64,000 bases of DNA from Monodelphis domestica (GCF_027887165.1 NC_077235.1:48415395-48479394); one strand, 5' to 3'. Counted from the stretch's first letter, positions 1 through 10,529 are shown. The notes: generated by a model not told the origin, from the sequence alone. Program-made: numbers and translations.

Positions 1-484
1 CTACATCCCCAATCATATCCCCATTGGAACTTCTTGATTTCTATATGAAATGGAAAAATCTCCATCAATTGATGCAGAGTGGGAGGAGCAGAACCAGGAG
101 AACATTGTACACAGAGACAGATACATTATGGCACAATCAAATGTAATGGACTTCTGTACTAGCAGCAATGAAATGATCCAGGACAATTCTGAGGGACTTA
201 TGAGAAAGATGCTATCCACATCCAGAGAAAGAACTGTGGGAGTAGAAATGCAGAAGAAATGATTTATCACTTGTCTGTATAAATGGATATATGATTTGGG
301 GTTTTGATTTTAATAGACTGTTCTGTTATAAAAATGAATAACATGGAAATAGGTATCAAGTGATAACATGTGTATAACCCAGTAGAATTGCTTGTTGGCT
401 CTGGGAGGGGGGAGGGAAGAAGGGATGGAGAGAAAATGAATCATGTAACCATGGGAAAATACCTAAAAATTAAAAAAATATATT
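1..484 (+). mobile_element. L1 3' end (marsupial type) next to an inverted L1 scrap
   Basis: Bases about 30-484 match, with divergence, the L1 3' region also seen at 11790-12230: GATGCAGAGTG, GAGCAGAACCAGGAGAACAT, TAATGGACTTCT. They continue through the 3' UTR (GGGAGGGAAG, ATCATGTAACCATG) to an A-rich tail. Bases 1-29 are the reverse complement of another part of the same UTR (complement reads GGGGATATGATTGGGGATG), so a second, inverted copy abuts and runs off the window edge. Short frames here are LINE remnants. Confidence 0.75.
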
Positions 485-669
485 TTGGGATGAGCTGCAT
501 TTAGGTTATAGCAATATTCACCTATTGTTGTTCTGACAAATAAATAAATAAATATCAGGAACCCTCTTGTAATGGAATGGCGCCTCACTGATGACAATCT
601 TTCTTGTTAATCAACAAAGGATAGGAAGCCTTTTCTTAAAAGTGTGCTTGTTATCCCAGAGAAGGTAGG

Positions 670-905
670 CTTTGGTGACAGGTACCATGATGGATGGAAC
701 ACTAGGCCTAGAGTCAGAAAAAGATGAATTAAAATTCTGGCCTCAGACACTTACTAAATATATCACCCTAAGCAAGTCACTTAACCTCTATTGCCTTAGT
801 CCACTGGAGAAGAAAATGACACACCACTTTAGGACCTGGTCAAGAAAACCCCATGAGCAATAGGTCCGTCTGGTTACAAAGAGTAGGACCACATGACTTA
901 AAGAA
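670..905 (+). repeat. CORE-SINE, MAR1-like, degenerate
   Basis: Recognised by AGGCCTAGAGTCAG, CTGGCCTCAGACACTTA, GCAAGTCACTTAACC and the 3' module GGAGAAGAAAATG...AAGAAAACCCC. This is the type whose tail reads CCAAGAAAACCCCAAATGGG in better copies. Confidence 0.7.
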
Positions 906-1457
906 AGTTAAAATGCTACCACCAGGGCAATGAAGATTACATCATGCAGAGTGTTTCTCTTCCTTTCTCTCTCCCTACTCTGGTTCAGGATGGAGTTCCT
1001 AGAAAGAAAAGATAGGACTTTTCTTTTGAAGATTTAAAGGGAAAGAAGGTGTGAGCTAAACACTTTAAACAAGAAGTCAAGAACCCTGAGATTCTGCCAA
1101 TGAACCACCAAGGCTTTGGGTAAAACATTGTAATCTTCTGGGCCTTCAGTTTTCCTTTCTGTAAAATGGGCAAATAAATAATTACTTAGCAGTAGATTGT
1201 TTTTTGTGGGGGGTGTGTGTGTGTGTGTATGTGGAAAGCTGAGTAGAGCAAATACATACATAAAATATGTATCTGTGATCCCTAGTATATTCTGCCAATA
1301 GAAAGGGAAACAAAGCCTCAATTACTGTTCTGTTTATGAAGACCTATGTAAGATACCTAATTAAAAGGGTCCTTATGGAGACTGAGGTCCTTAAAAAAAA
1401 AAAAAGAAGACACTGCCACTTAGGGTTCTGGTGGTGTTACTCTTTCAGGTAGAGGTA

Positions 1458-1864
1458 TGTCAACATGGAAATCTAGAGATCCCCAGTTTATTTAGTCTGA
1501 GGGTAGAAACCCCAGGTTTTGACCTTGTCACAGGAGAGGTTTCCCCCTGAGGGAAGGTCCCACTTCACCAGACAATAGACATCCACTTCAGGTGGGAGGT
1601 AGACCCCATGGGAAGTCAAGTAGCTCTTTTGTCTCCAGAAGCCTTTCCCAGTATATCGCACCCTCTTTAAGGAGGATCGAACTCAGGACCTTCAGCTTGG
1701 GAGACTGATGCGCTACCTACTACGCCAAAGCTGAAGTGGAAGTCTATTGTCTGGTGAAGAGGGACCTTCCCTCAGGGGGAAACCTCTCCTGTGACAAGGT
1801 CAAAACCTGGGGTTTCTACCCTCAGACTAAATAAACTGGGGATCTCTAGATTTCCATGTTGACA
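1458..1864. repeat. 407-bp near-perfect palindrome (134-bp arms, 139-bp spacer)
   Basis: Left arm 1458-1591 and right arm 1731-1864 are reverse complements with only two mismatches and no length difference. The outer ends are TGTCAACATGG and CCATGTTGACA. The spacer holds a tRNA-Met-like pseudogene on the minus strand. The direct repeat AGGTATGTCA occurs at 1453-1462 and 1891-1900, a possible target-site duplication. SINEs nearby are far more diverged than the arms. The element type is not recognised. Confidence 0.9.
1663..1730 (-). pseudogene. tRNA-Met-like pseudogene in the palindrome loop
   Basis: On the minus strand the D arm to T arm matches elongator tRNA-Met: GCGTAGTAGGTAGCGC, then ATCAGTCTC, GCTGAAGGTC and CTGAGTTCGATCC. 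An A-box-like TGGCGTAGTAGG (1716-1727) and a B-box-like GAGTTCGATCC (1674-1684) remain. The anticodon loop reads CTCCCAA instead of CTCATAA, and the acceptor arms no longer pair, the 5' side having been replaced by palindrome arm sequence. It is not a functional tRNA. Confidence 0.75.
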
Positions 1865-2084
1865 ATACAGTGATAGAAACTTTCTGGTCTAGGTATGTCA
1901 CTGGGAAAAGAGGCCAGTTAAGCATTTGCAGCTTGTCTCTACAAGCTGGTAAAAAATCTGAACTGCAAGAAGAGAATTGAAAATAGTGAATCTAAAATGC
2001 AAATATTTATGGATCCTAAGAATAAATTCTGAGATAAAATAAGGGCTCAAAGTATTAGTATCCTGATTGTACACATGAGGCATT

Positions 2085-2215
2085 CAGAGTGTAGTAATGA
2101 TATGCCCAAAGTCACTTTGGTAGTGACCTAAGTCTTTGCCTAAGCTAGAACTTGAACCCAGATCTCTGAACTCCCACTAGACTATGTGTCCCACTCTATT
2201 AGGCTGCCCAAAGAC
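2085..2215 (-). repeat. MIR-like SINE fragment
   Basis: Minus-strand CORE remnants: GCCCAAAGTCAC, AACTTGAACCCAGATCTC and a terminal AGACTATGTGTCCC. Confidence 0.5.
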
Positions 2216-3010
2216 TTTGATTTAAATAGCTCTATTAAAACCATAAACTGCTAAGCAACATTCTGTAACATGAGGTTATCAAAAAACAGAAGTCATCACC
2301 TTGCTGATGAACTAGGGCTACCATTGAGCCCCAGCTCAATGGAACTGGATATAAACCGAAGTCCTGGGCTGGTATTTTCAGCAACTGTCATACTAAACCT
2401 TTCATCTAGCATACCTCTGTTGAGTGACCCTAGATAAATCTCTCCCTTCTCCCTCAACCTTGTATATAGATGGTTCCAAACTCAGGGACAAACAGGCTAT
2501 TCCCCCCCAAATTTTTCAATACCCTAAAGAGCAATTGAAGAGAAATAGAGGCTCTCTCTGGGCCTATGTTTGTTGCCATTTTACTTAAAAGGCAGCCTGC
2601 CTCTCTAGAGCTTTTAATCTGACTATTAAATGACTTGATTGTAGGGAAATTGCTCTTTAAGGAAAGAGGACAGCTTCAGAAACACCTCTGTAAACCCTAT
2701 ACCAGCCAGGACAAGCATGTATGATGATGAGGACAGTTTAAGTTTCTTTCAACTTTTCAACACTAACTATCCATTGAGAAGTCTTGATGGGGAGCCTCGT
2801 TGTTCTGTAATGAGAAACCCAATGCTTCTAGTTTTAGCTCAGATCAGATATGTTCTCCCTAACCAACCTTTTGTATGCTTTAGAGGGAGCATGGGATGCC
2901 AGATGCTCATTTGTTGCCTAAACTGAAAATAGATAATACTAAACAAACTTCAAATATGAGGGAAGTTTGAGTTTAATCCAAGAGCAAGACAAGGCTCTCC
3001 TTTCTTCTTA
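2215..3010. other. Intergenic sequence, nothing recognised
   Basis: AT-rich, without an identifiable repeat or gene. The 69-codon frame at 2717 has no recognisable domain. Confidence 0.4.
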
Positions 3011-3650
3011 TAGTATGCTAGAGCTAGAAGGGTTCTCTGAGGTCTCCACTGGAGTCTAATCCCTTTGTATGACAGAAGAGGAAACTGAGGCCTAAGAAGT
3101 CACTTGCCCAAGCTCAAACATAGGATCCTAGATCTAGAGATGGAGGGGATCTCTCAGAGGCCATCTAGTCCAATCCCCTACTTTCTAGAGGAGAAAACTG
3201 AGGCCCAGAGAGGTTAAGTGACTTGTCTACAGAAGGCAGGAAGCATTTATTAAATAAGTATCTTCCAGACACCATACTAGGCACTTCAGAAGCATTAATA
3301 ATATGAGTATCACATCAACCCTGGAAGGTGGGTACTATTATTGTTCCTATTTTATAGTTGAAAAATGAGTCCAAATATACTCACATACCTACTAGCTGTA
3401 TGATCCTGAGCAAGTCACTTAACCATTGACTGCCTTAGTTTCCCCATCCTAGCGCCTGCCTCCCAGGGTTATTGTGAGGATCAAAGCCTCCTGGTAAGTG
3501 CTTAATAAATGTTTATTGTCTTTCTCTATTTACTTATTTGTTTCCCTGTTATTGCCCACCCCCACCACTAGGTTTATCCCAAAGTCCTCAATGCCTAGCA
3601 TAATGCCTGGCACAGAGAAGGCACTTACTAAATGTTTATCGATTGATTGA
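3010..3650 (+). repeat. Cluster of old MIR and L2 fragments
   Basis: Two overlapping copies of a repeat with GAGGAAACTGAGGCC motifs (3010-3235) are followed by an L2-type piece (3232-3365, CCTGGAAGGTGGGTACTATT). Then come a plus-strand MIR (3385-3525, GAGCAAGTCACTTAACC to TGCTTAATAAATGTTTATTG) and an L2 3' tail (3560-3650, GCCTGGCACAGAGAAGGCAC). All are strongly diverged. Confidence 0.6.
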
Positions 3651-3829
3651 TGACCACTACTGCTTTTTTCTTTTTGTCTCCTTCCACTAGACACTGAGGG
3701 TAGGAAGTGTGTGCCTTTTCTTAGAGCCTCTCCAGGACAGGCATGGGAGCACAATAGATGGAGGTAATAGATCCTTTTAGCCCTCACTGGCCTGACTGGA
3801 TGGAATGTCAGACTGAGAAGGCTTGAAAA

Positions 3830-4225
3830 TGGGTACTAGAGGATCTCCAAGTACCTTCAAAGTGACTTTAAAGTAATGTATTGAATTCCCTTCCTTGACA
3901 GGCAAATTGCTATGGCAAACTCAATTATCTTGAAATGTTACCATGGAACAAGAAGGGGGGAAAAATCAATCATTTCAGATGAGCAACGTGTAAGTCGGTG
4001 AATCAGCAACAGAATTGACGGTTCATTGGGTTATCAAGTGGCCCAATAAAATGTTCACCTGATAGATGCAGCATTCATTTATGGAAAACAAGAAGCAATT
4101 GCGGTTGTCACTTTTACTACAATGGCAATCTGATGTTTGGAAAATATAGCAAGAGAACTAGAAATCTAACCCCATCATATCTGTTCCCTTTATCGTGAGC
4201 TTTTCAGATTCATGCCTCTTAGAAG
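3830..4225. other. Repeat-free block, possible conserved non-coding element
   Basis: No repeat or open frame was recognised. The stretch is moderately AT-rich and looks complex, with motifs such as AATCAATCATTT and TCGGTGAATCAGC between dense repeat clusters. Conservation cannot be judged from one sequence. Confidence 0.25.
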
Positions 4226-4920
4226 GGAGACAAGCATGATGTTCTTATGAAGTCAGCACTGGAAGTCAGGAAGGATTAGGTTTGAAACTCATCTTGCATG
4301 CCAAGTCATTGGTCTCGTTGGGCCTCCATTTCCTGTTTGTAAAATGGGGATACCAAATACTTGCAGTAAATACATATTTACACCAGTTAAACGTATAGCA
4401 TTTTGCTAGTGAGGTCTAAATGCCAGTTAGCACTGCCTATACTATTCTTCTAATTAGGATGAATCATATGAAAGACAGTAGAATGGAATGAACATTAGAC
4501 TGGGGTGGCAGGAGATTGGGGTTCATGTCCTAGTCTGGAACATATTACCTATTTGATTTTAAACAAGTTATTTCTGCTCTTTGGACTTCAGATTCATTCT
4601 CTGGAAAATAAGAGGGTTAGACTTGATAAATTCTGAGATCCCTTCCAGCCCTAGATCTAGGATCCTATGTGTGATCTTAGATGCATCTCTTCCTCTCCCA
4701 GAAGCTCAGTTTCCTCCTCTGTAAAACGAGAGAGTTAGTTAGTTAGACTGGATGGTCTCTCCTTTCAGCCCTAGATCAGTGATCTCATGATCCCGCTCTA
4801 TGACTATAGCAAGCCTCTTCTCCACGATGGCCCTCTATTTCTTCCTATGTACAAGGAGGCATCGGAATAAGACGATTCTTAAGGCCCCTTCCTTTCCATT
4901 CGAAAATCCTATGACTCTGA
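4225..4920 (+). repeat. Three or four plus-strand MIR-type SINE fragments in a row
   Basis: Fragments at about 4225-4380, 4465-4680, 4680-4800 and perhaps 4800-4920 each end with TGTAAAATGGGG-like or CCTTCCAGCCCTAGAT-like segments typical of MIR/THER copies. They differ from one another, so they are separate insertions and not recent duplicates. Confidence 0.55.
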
Positions 4921-4989
4921 ACAGACTGATTTTTAGAAAGCTTGCGTCAAAGAATGCACACAAGGCCTGGAAGTTCCTTTAGTGTTGGA

Positions 4990-6120
4990 GACCATGTTTG
5001 TATTCATCTTTGTATCCCCGATGCACAACATGGGGCCCTGCACCTAGCTGGCATTTACTGAGTGTTGAATTCAACCGAATTTGATGGGAATGATCATATT
5101 CATCTTTGTAACATTACTATAAAGAGAGCTTGCACCAATTATTCAAGTCTCTTTCTGGAGGCGGAATCTGATGCAGGGAAAGGTTGAGGGATTTTCCCCC
5201 TAGAATTCACAGCACATCATATCCTACTCCTCAGGATTACATTTCACAGCTTCTTAGGCCATTCTGTGGATAAACATTCTGCTCTGAATTCTCTATGAGG
5301 CTGAGTTTTGAAAAGCAGACCTAAAGGCTACAATCCGCCCACCCGTGCCTCCCCCATGGTGGTTTGGGGAGTTCTCCTTTTCTGTACATGAAGGCCCTGA
5401 GAACCGGAGGTGGAAGAATAGCAGCAGAGCCCCTGGAGGAGATGCGGGGCCATCTCATGTTTCACAAGCAAGGCCTGATGAAAGGCCAGATTGTTCCCCC
5501 CCCCCCACTCCACCCCCAGCTGCCAGCAAGTCTGATTGAAACTAGTAAGTTGGAGGTGGGAGGAGGCGTACCAAATAATCAGGATCTGGTGGTCCGCTAG
5601 GAGGCGGCTCAGAAAAGCTACAAAGCATTGGTGTTTCTGAAGTCGTGTTGCTAGGGAGACAGAAGAGAAACAGCGGAAGTGATTATGTGAACTCCCCAAT
5701 GTAGCTTACTTATCGATAGGACTCTGCCCTCCACTCTGCCAGTTCTTGGGGCAAAGGCTGAATTTCTTTGGGATGTTTCAGTCCATTTTATTGGTGCCAT
5801 TTAAACAATTCAGTGAATTCTGGGTATTGCCCCCCTTGACCAGCTCCCTGCCCCTCACCACATTTTTTCTCAACAAAATGAGCCTTTCCTTGGAACAAAG
5901 GAAAAAACATAACCCAAACCCTCAGAGCCAGTGTTCAGTCATGTTCTGCCAAAGCTGGTATTCAAAGAGGCCCTCAACGCTGAGGGGTGGGGGCGGGGGT
6001 AACAGGTAGCTTTGTCATCCTACAGACACACCATAGAAGCAGTTTGGGGAACTAGTGACAGGGCAGAGCCAAAGGAAACCAAGGGAGGGTTGTGCTTGCC
6101 AGCTGGTTCCAGAAGACCTT
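4990..6120. other. Intergenic stretch with a GC-richer, promoter-like block at 5330-5700
   Basis: No repeat was recognised. Near 5640-5690 an X-box-like GTTGCTAGGGAGAC (5647-5660) is followed by an ETS-like GCGGAAGTGA (5673-5682). Overlapping frames of 64-123 codons at 5328-5699 have no family match that I recognise and conflict with each other. Confidence 0.3.
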
Positions 6121-6124
6121 AGGG

Positions 6125-6290
6125 GTAGCCCTAACCAGGCCTGGAGATGAGAAGTCCTGGGTACAAATTTGGTCTCAGAGCCATGGGACCCTGGGTAAGT
6201 CACTTAACCCCCATTGCCTAACCCTCACTTTAAATTCTTCTGCCTTGGAACCAGATGGAAGGTAAGGGTTTAAAAAAATAAAAAGAGGAG
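6125..6290 (+). repeat. CORE-SINE, MAR1-like
   Basis: AGGCCTGGAGATGAGAAGTC, CCCTGGGTAAGTCACTTAAC and CTTCTGCCTTGGAACCAGAT, then GGAAGGTAAGGGTTT and an A-rich tail. Several internal bases are missing. Confidence 0.8.
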
Positions 6291-6666
6291 CAGATCTCAT
6301 ATGGATACAAAAGGAGAAAAAGGGGTCTGCTCAAGGACTGGCAGTTTATGACTAAGCCATTCTATTGGTGGTGGGCTGAAAAGGCTTGGTGCAAACCCTG
6401 GCATGGCATATTAAATGTCCCTAAGGCAGAGAGGTATTTGAAATGGGATATTTGAAGTGAAAACAATGCTGAGATCCAAATCCTGCAGTCACTTCTTTCC
6501 TTCTGGGTTGGAGTTTCCCCATCTAATAAAAAGAGGATGTCAGTTTAGAATGGAGATCTGTAAAGCTTCTCCTGGCTCTAGACAGTTCTGGACATGGAAT
6601 CAGAGAGAATGGGCGGGCGGGCCACTCTGGATAGAACCAAAGACGGTCAGAGCTGGAAGGGACCTT

Positions 6667-7070
6667 AAAATGGAGGCCTATATCTAAAGCCATCAGCAAA
6701 CATCATCTGCAATGGGAATAAACTCGAAGCCTTCCCAATAAGATCAGGAGTGAAACAAGGATGCCCATTATCACCTCTATTATTGAACATTGTACTAGAA
6801 ACACTAGCTGTAGCTATTAGAAAAGAAAAAAAAATTGAAGGGATTAAAATAGGCAAGGAGGAGACCAAGTTATCACTCTTTGTGGATGACATGATGGTCT
6901 ACTTAAAGAATCCTAGAGATTCAACCAAAAAGCTAATTGAAATAATCAACAACTTTAGCAGAGTCGCAGGATACAAAATAAACCCACATAAGTCATCAGC
7001 TTTTCTATATCTCCAACACAGCTCAGCAGCAAGAATTGGAAAGAGAAGTACCATTTAAAATGGAGGCCTA
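6667..7070 (+). mobile_element. L1 ORF2 internal fragment with target-site duplication and no A tail
   Basis: Insert 6681-7056 (376 bp) encodes the L1 reverse transcriptase core in one frame: [20 protein letters not shown], then [12 protein letters not shown], then a degraded end. AAAATGGAGGCCTA flanks it exactly at 6667-6680 and 7057-7070. The left copy follows TT, giving the L1 endonuclease site TT|AAAA. The insert stops inside ORF2 at CCATTT, just where an L1 would read on as TTTAAAAT, so it lacks ORF2 end, 3' UTR and poly(A). Confidence 0.85.
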
Positions 7071-7383
7071 GGTGGGGGAGTGACTTGAGCAAGGCCACAC
7101 AGGAAGAGTGGTATAACCTGGACTAAACCCACATGTCTTGGTTCTCAAACTAGAGCCTCTCTGTTAAATCAGCTTATCTCTGTAGCGTGATTTAGTAAAG
7201 AAGTAAGCTATTTGGTAAAGGTTGAGGAAAACTCACTTTACTATAGGTTGGATCAGGTTTCAAACACACAGCCAGCAGTCATGGAAACCATAACACTCCT
7301 GAGTGTTCTCAGAAGCAGACTAAAATGTAACTGGGCAATACTTCACAAAACAAAGTGCAACAGAACATAGTATAAATATATAC

Positions 7384-7576
7384 TTAAAAAAAAAAAACCC
7401 TCACCTTCTGTCTTAGAATCAATATTGTATATTGATTTCAAGGTGGAAGAGTGGTAAGGGCTAGGCAATGGGGGTTAAGGGACTTTCCCAGGTTCACACA
7501 GCTGGGAAGTGTCTGAGTCCAATTTTGAACCCAGGACCTTTTGCTCGTATCTACTGTGCCACCTAGCTGCTCTTAG
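7384..7576 (-). repeat. CORE-SINE, MAR1-like, antisense
   Basis: Poly(A) appears as TTAAAAAAAAAAAACCC on the plus strand. It is followed by CCTTCTGTCTTAGAATCAAT, GGGCTAGGCAATGGGGGTTA, CACACAGCTGGGAAGTGTCT and GTGCCACCTAGCTGCTC, the reverse of the SINE head. Confidence 0.85.
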
Positions 7577-7841
7577 TACATTAATTTTCCCATCAGTAAA
7601 TGCTATATAGGTCCACTTGGACAATCTGTATTACTGATTTTTGGAGTTCAAATCTTCCATTGTGATAATATTCCTCTTCCTCTCCTCCCTTCCCTCCCAA
7701 TAAAAAATCCCTGGAAACCCCCTCGCCCCCCTCCCCCCATCTCCTTTTCATATTTCTCAGGATGCAGAGAGGAGCAGCAAATTAAGCACAATATATAACT
7801 TTACTGTGTATCCAGGAAAGTTAACAGCTTCACCCTTTCCT

Positions 7842-7893
7842 TAGCTATAGTAAAACTCCCATTATAGTAGCTATAGTAAAACTCCCATTAAAG
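7842..7893. repeat. Two-copy 26-bp tandem repeat
   Basis: TAGCTATAGTAAAACTCCCA plus six bases occurs twice head to tail (7842-7867, 7868-7893) with one difference. Confidence 0.9.
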
Positions 7894-7994
7894 AGGATGG
7901 CCCCATTCCCAAAGAACCTTGTCAGAGACAGAAATAACATAGGAGAAAAAGGGATGAGTTTAAGAACAAAAAAGGTTATGATACCATCATTATT

Positions 7995-8395
7995 GGAGGT
8001 TGGCTAGTAGCACAGCAGATAGAGAGAAGGCCTAGTGGCTGGAAGTCCTGAGTCTAAATTCAACCACAGACACTGGTTCCCTGACCTTGAGCAAGTCACT
8101 TAACTGCTACCTGACTCAGTTTCCTTATCTATAAAATGGAAATAGTATAGCATCTACCTCCCAGACTGGTTGTGAGAAAAACCCTATAGAAATAAGAGCG
8201 ATTATAATCAATATTGAAAAAAGTGCCAAATCTGCAGTATAGAAATGTGAAGTCAGAAGAGTTAGCTGTATAGCCTTGGGCAAGTCATTTAACCTCCCTA
8301 GACCTCAGTTTTCCCATCTATAACAGGAGGGGACTGGACTCTACGGTAGGACTTGATGACTTCTAAAGTCCCTTCACACCTAAAGCTACAGCCCA
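7995..8395 (+). repeat. Two MIR-type SINEs
   Basis: Copy one, 7995-8205: GAGCAAGTCACTTAACTGC, CTCAGTTTCCTTATCTATAA. Copy two, 8235-8395: GCAAGTCATTTAACCTCCC, CTCAGTTTTCCCATCTATAA. Both keep the CORE and MIR 3' region. Confidence 0.65.
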
Positions 8396-8589
8396 ATGAA
8401 ACATTAAATACAGACCTGGAGTTTTTGCAATTGCAGGAGGGCAAGGGAGGGAACAGATACAGGTTAGGAGAGATGGGGAAGAGCCCTAATCTTTATCCAG
8501 GCAAGGAAGAGGGAAAAAGTCTGGGAAGCAAGGAGACTTGGCATTAAGGTCAGGTGATCTGGCCTTCAGATCCCAGAAAAAGCTGGCCA

Positions 8590-9090
8590 AGAAGTGAAAC
8601 AGAGCAGCTGCCCATCTTACAATCTATTGGGGGAAGACAACATGCAAACAAATATATACAAAGCAAGATACCTACAAGATAAATAAGAAATAATGAACAC
8701 AGGGAAAAGGTACTAGAATCTAGAGGAGTGGGGAAGTTTCCTATAAAAGATGGGACTTGAGTTGTGCTGTAAAGGAAGCTGGAGAAGTCAGTAGGTGAAG
8801 TTGAGGAGGGGGAGCATTTAGGACACAGGGGGCAGCCAGAGAAAACACCCTGGGTCGAGAGATGGGATTATCTTCTTCATGGAATAGCCAGGAGGCCATA
8901 TTAATAAGGAGTCCCTGGTGTTGGTTGAGTAAAGGAATCATGTGGTCAGATCTGAGCTTAGGGAAAATGATTTTGGAAGAGTGGACAGTTTAGGGGAAGA
9001 TTAGAGTTCAATTTGAGACATGTTGAGTTTAAGATGTCCCTGGGACTGCCATCTTGAAATTTTTAATGGGAAATTTGTAATGTGGGACTG
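8590..9090 (-). mobile_element. L2 fragment, antisense
   Basis: The plus strand reads the L2 complement: ACATGCAAACAAATATATAC, GGAATAGCCAGGAGGCCAT, AATCATGTGGTCAGATCTGA. The same order occurs in the better-preserved antisense L2 at 10970-11785. Confidence 0.6.
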
Positions 9091-9659
9091 AAGCTCTGGG
9101 GAGAGATCTCTAACTTGTTTGCATGGAAATGATGTGCTTACTAAGAGAGAGGGCATAGGGGGAGAAGAGAAAAGAACCTAGGACAAAACCTTATTTAGAG
9201 GTCAAGTGACATCAGGAGTAAGGAACAAGTCCAAGATCCATAGCTGGGTCCTCTTCCTCTAAATAAAGTGTTATTTTCACTCAACAAGAACTACAGAGAG
9301 ATTTAAGCTCAAAAACTTCCTAACAATTGGAGTAAAAAATCTGTGGAGGCCTTCGAGTAAAACCTAGAGACCTTGCAGAAAGGATTTCTCTACCAGTATG
9401 GATTGGCTAATGGCCTCTGAGACACTGGGTTAAAATCTGTTGGTGGTTGGGGGGGGGGGATGGAGGGGGGGAGACCTGATCTGATACACTCACTCTTACA
9501 AACCTGGAACTGAGGGGAAAAGAAAGGCGTGGGACCTTTAGCCAGAGAAAGTGGAGACAGGTCCAGAACAGAGCCAGGCACGAGAGCTAAGGGCAGGCAA
9601 AGATAGGAAGTAAAAGGACATAGCATTCTATACCTCCACAGGCCCCAAGCAGGCCACTC

Positions 9660-9785
9660 TCTTCTCACCAATGGATTGTAAGCTACTTGAAGGAAAGAAC
9701 TGTCTTTCTTTTTCATATTTGCATCCCCAACTCTAACGCAGTGCTTGGCACTTGAGAGACACTTAAATATTGATTGACTGAAACT
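9660..9785 (+). mobile_element. L2 3' end
   Basis: GGATTGTAAGCTACTTGAAG, TTTGCATCCCCAACTCTAAC and GTGCTTGGCACTT, followed by an ATTGATTGACTGAA-type end. Confidence 0.65.
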
Positions 9786-10225
9786 GCAAATAAGCTAGGG
9801 GTCAGGAACTGGAGTCTACCATTTAGGTGGGTAGGCCAGTTTGCATGCCAAGAGACCCAGCCTTTTGACACTTTTGCTAATGCAAAGTTAGCCATTCCAG
9901 TGATTGGTCCTAATTGTTGGGTCAAACTCATGATAGGAGATGACACTGGACGAGAAAGGCTCCAGTTCTCATCCCAGGCTAAAGGAAAGCATTTTTCCAT
10001 CAGCAAAAAAGACTTTTCATGGTCAATTGGATTTTGGCAAAGATCCCCACAATGTGCTAGTAAGAGACATGGGACAACTGGCTGAGAATACTTTGAGCCT
10101 TTGTAGAAATTACAAAGACATGGGGGAAACTAGCTAATTGAATGACTTCTTAGGATTGTGGGGTAATATTTTGAGTATAGTCACACTGCACCAGGAAATA
10201 TTCTGAAATTAAATTAACCAGTAAA
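9785..10225. other. Unique intergenic sequence
   Basis: Nothing recognised. Overlapping frames (103 and 65 codons plus, 97 codons minus) have no visible domain. Confidence 0.35.
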
Positions 10226-10520
10226 GGAGCCTAATTATATTCCCAGCTTAATGTGAGGCAACAGTGTGAGGCGGATGCTAAGAAAGCTAATGCAATTAGC
10301 ATTAATGCATTAATAGAAGCATCATCCGGAACAATGGAGAAAATAATCCCTCTGGAGTGAGTGCTGCTAATCACATCCAGAGTATTGTGTACAATCTGGG
10401 GTATCAAACTTTAAGACTTTAAACTTTGACAAAGTAGAGAACATTTGACATCCAGAGAAGGGCAACCAGGTTGAAGGTTATGAAAGCCCAGCAAGGAATA
10501 AAGGAAATGGAAAAGACTGG
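10225..10520 (+). mobile_element. CR1/L3 LINE fragment
   Basis: AATGTGAGGCAACAGTGTG, GCTAAGAAAGCTAATGCAAT, CCAGAGTATTGTGTACAAT and ATCCAGAGAAGGGCAACCAG follow the order of the C-terminal reverse transcriptase region of CR1-clade LINEs (the 'SVWEAAKKANAIL...' block). It is heavily decayed. Confidence 0.6.
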
Positions 10521-10529
10521 AAGAGGTGA

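Noticed and set aside
1663-1734. Functional tRNA gene
   Set aside because: The acceptor stem does not pair, the T stem is mismatched and the anticodon loop is changed, although box A and B remain.
1458-1864. The palindrome as an inverted LTR pair
   Set aside because: TG...CA-like ends exist, but no short flanking duplication adjoins them and no similarity to the window's LTRs was seen.
5328-5699. 123-codon minus frame and two plus frames
   Set aside because: Three mutually overlapping frames without domain, splice or start context. The poly-C run makes artificial Pro-rich text.
6750-7058. 102-codon plus frame as a host gene
   Set aside because: It is L1 ORF2 ([24 protein letters not shown]) within a dated insertion.
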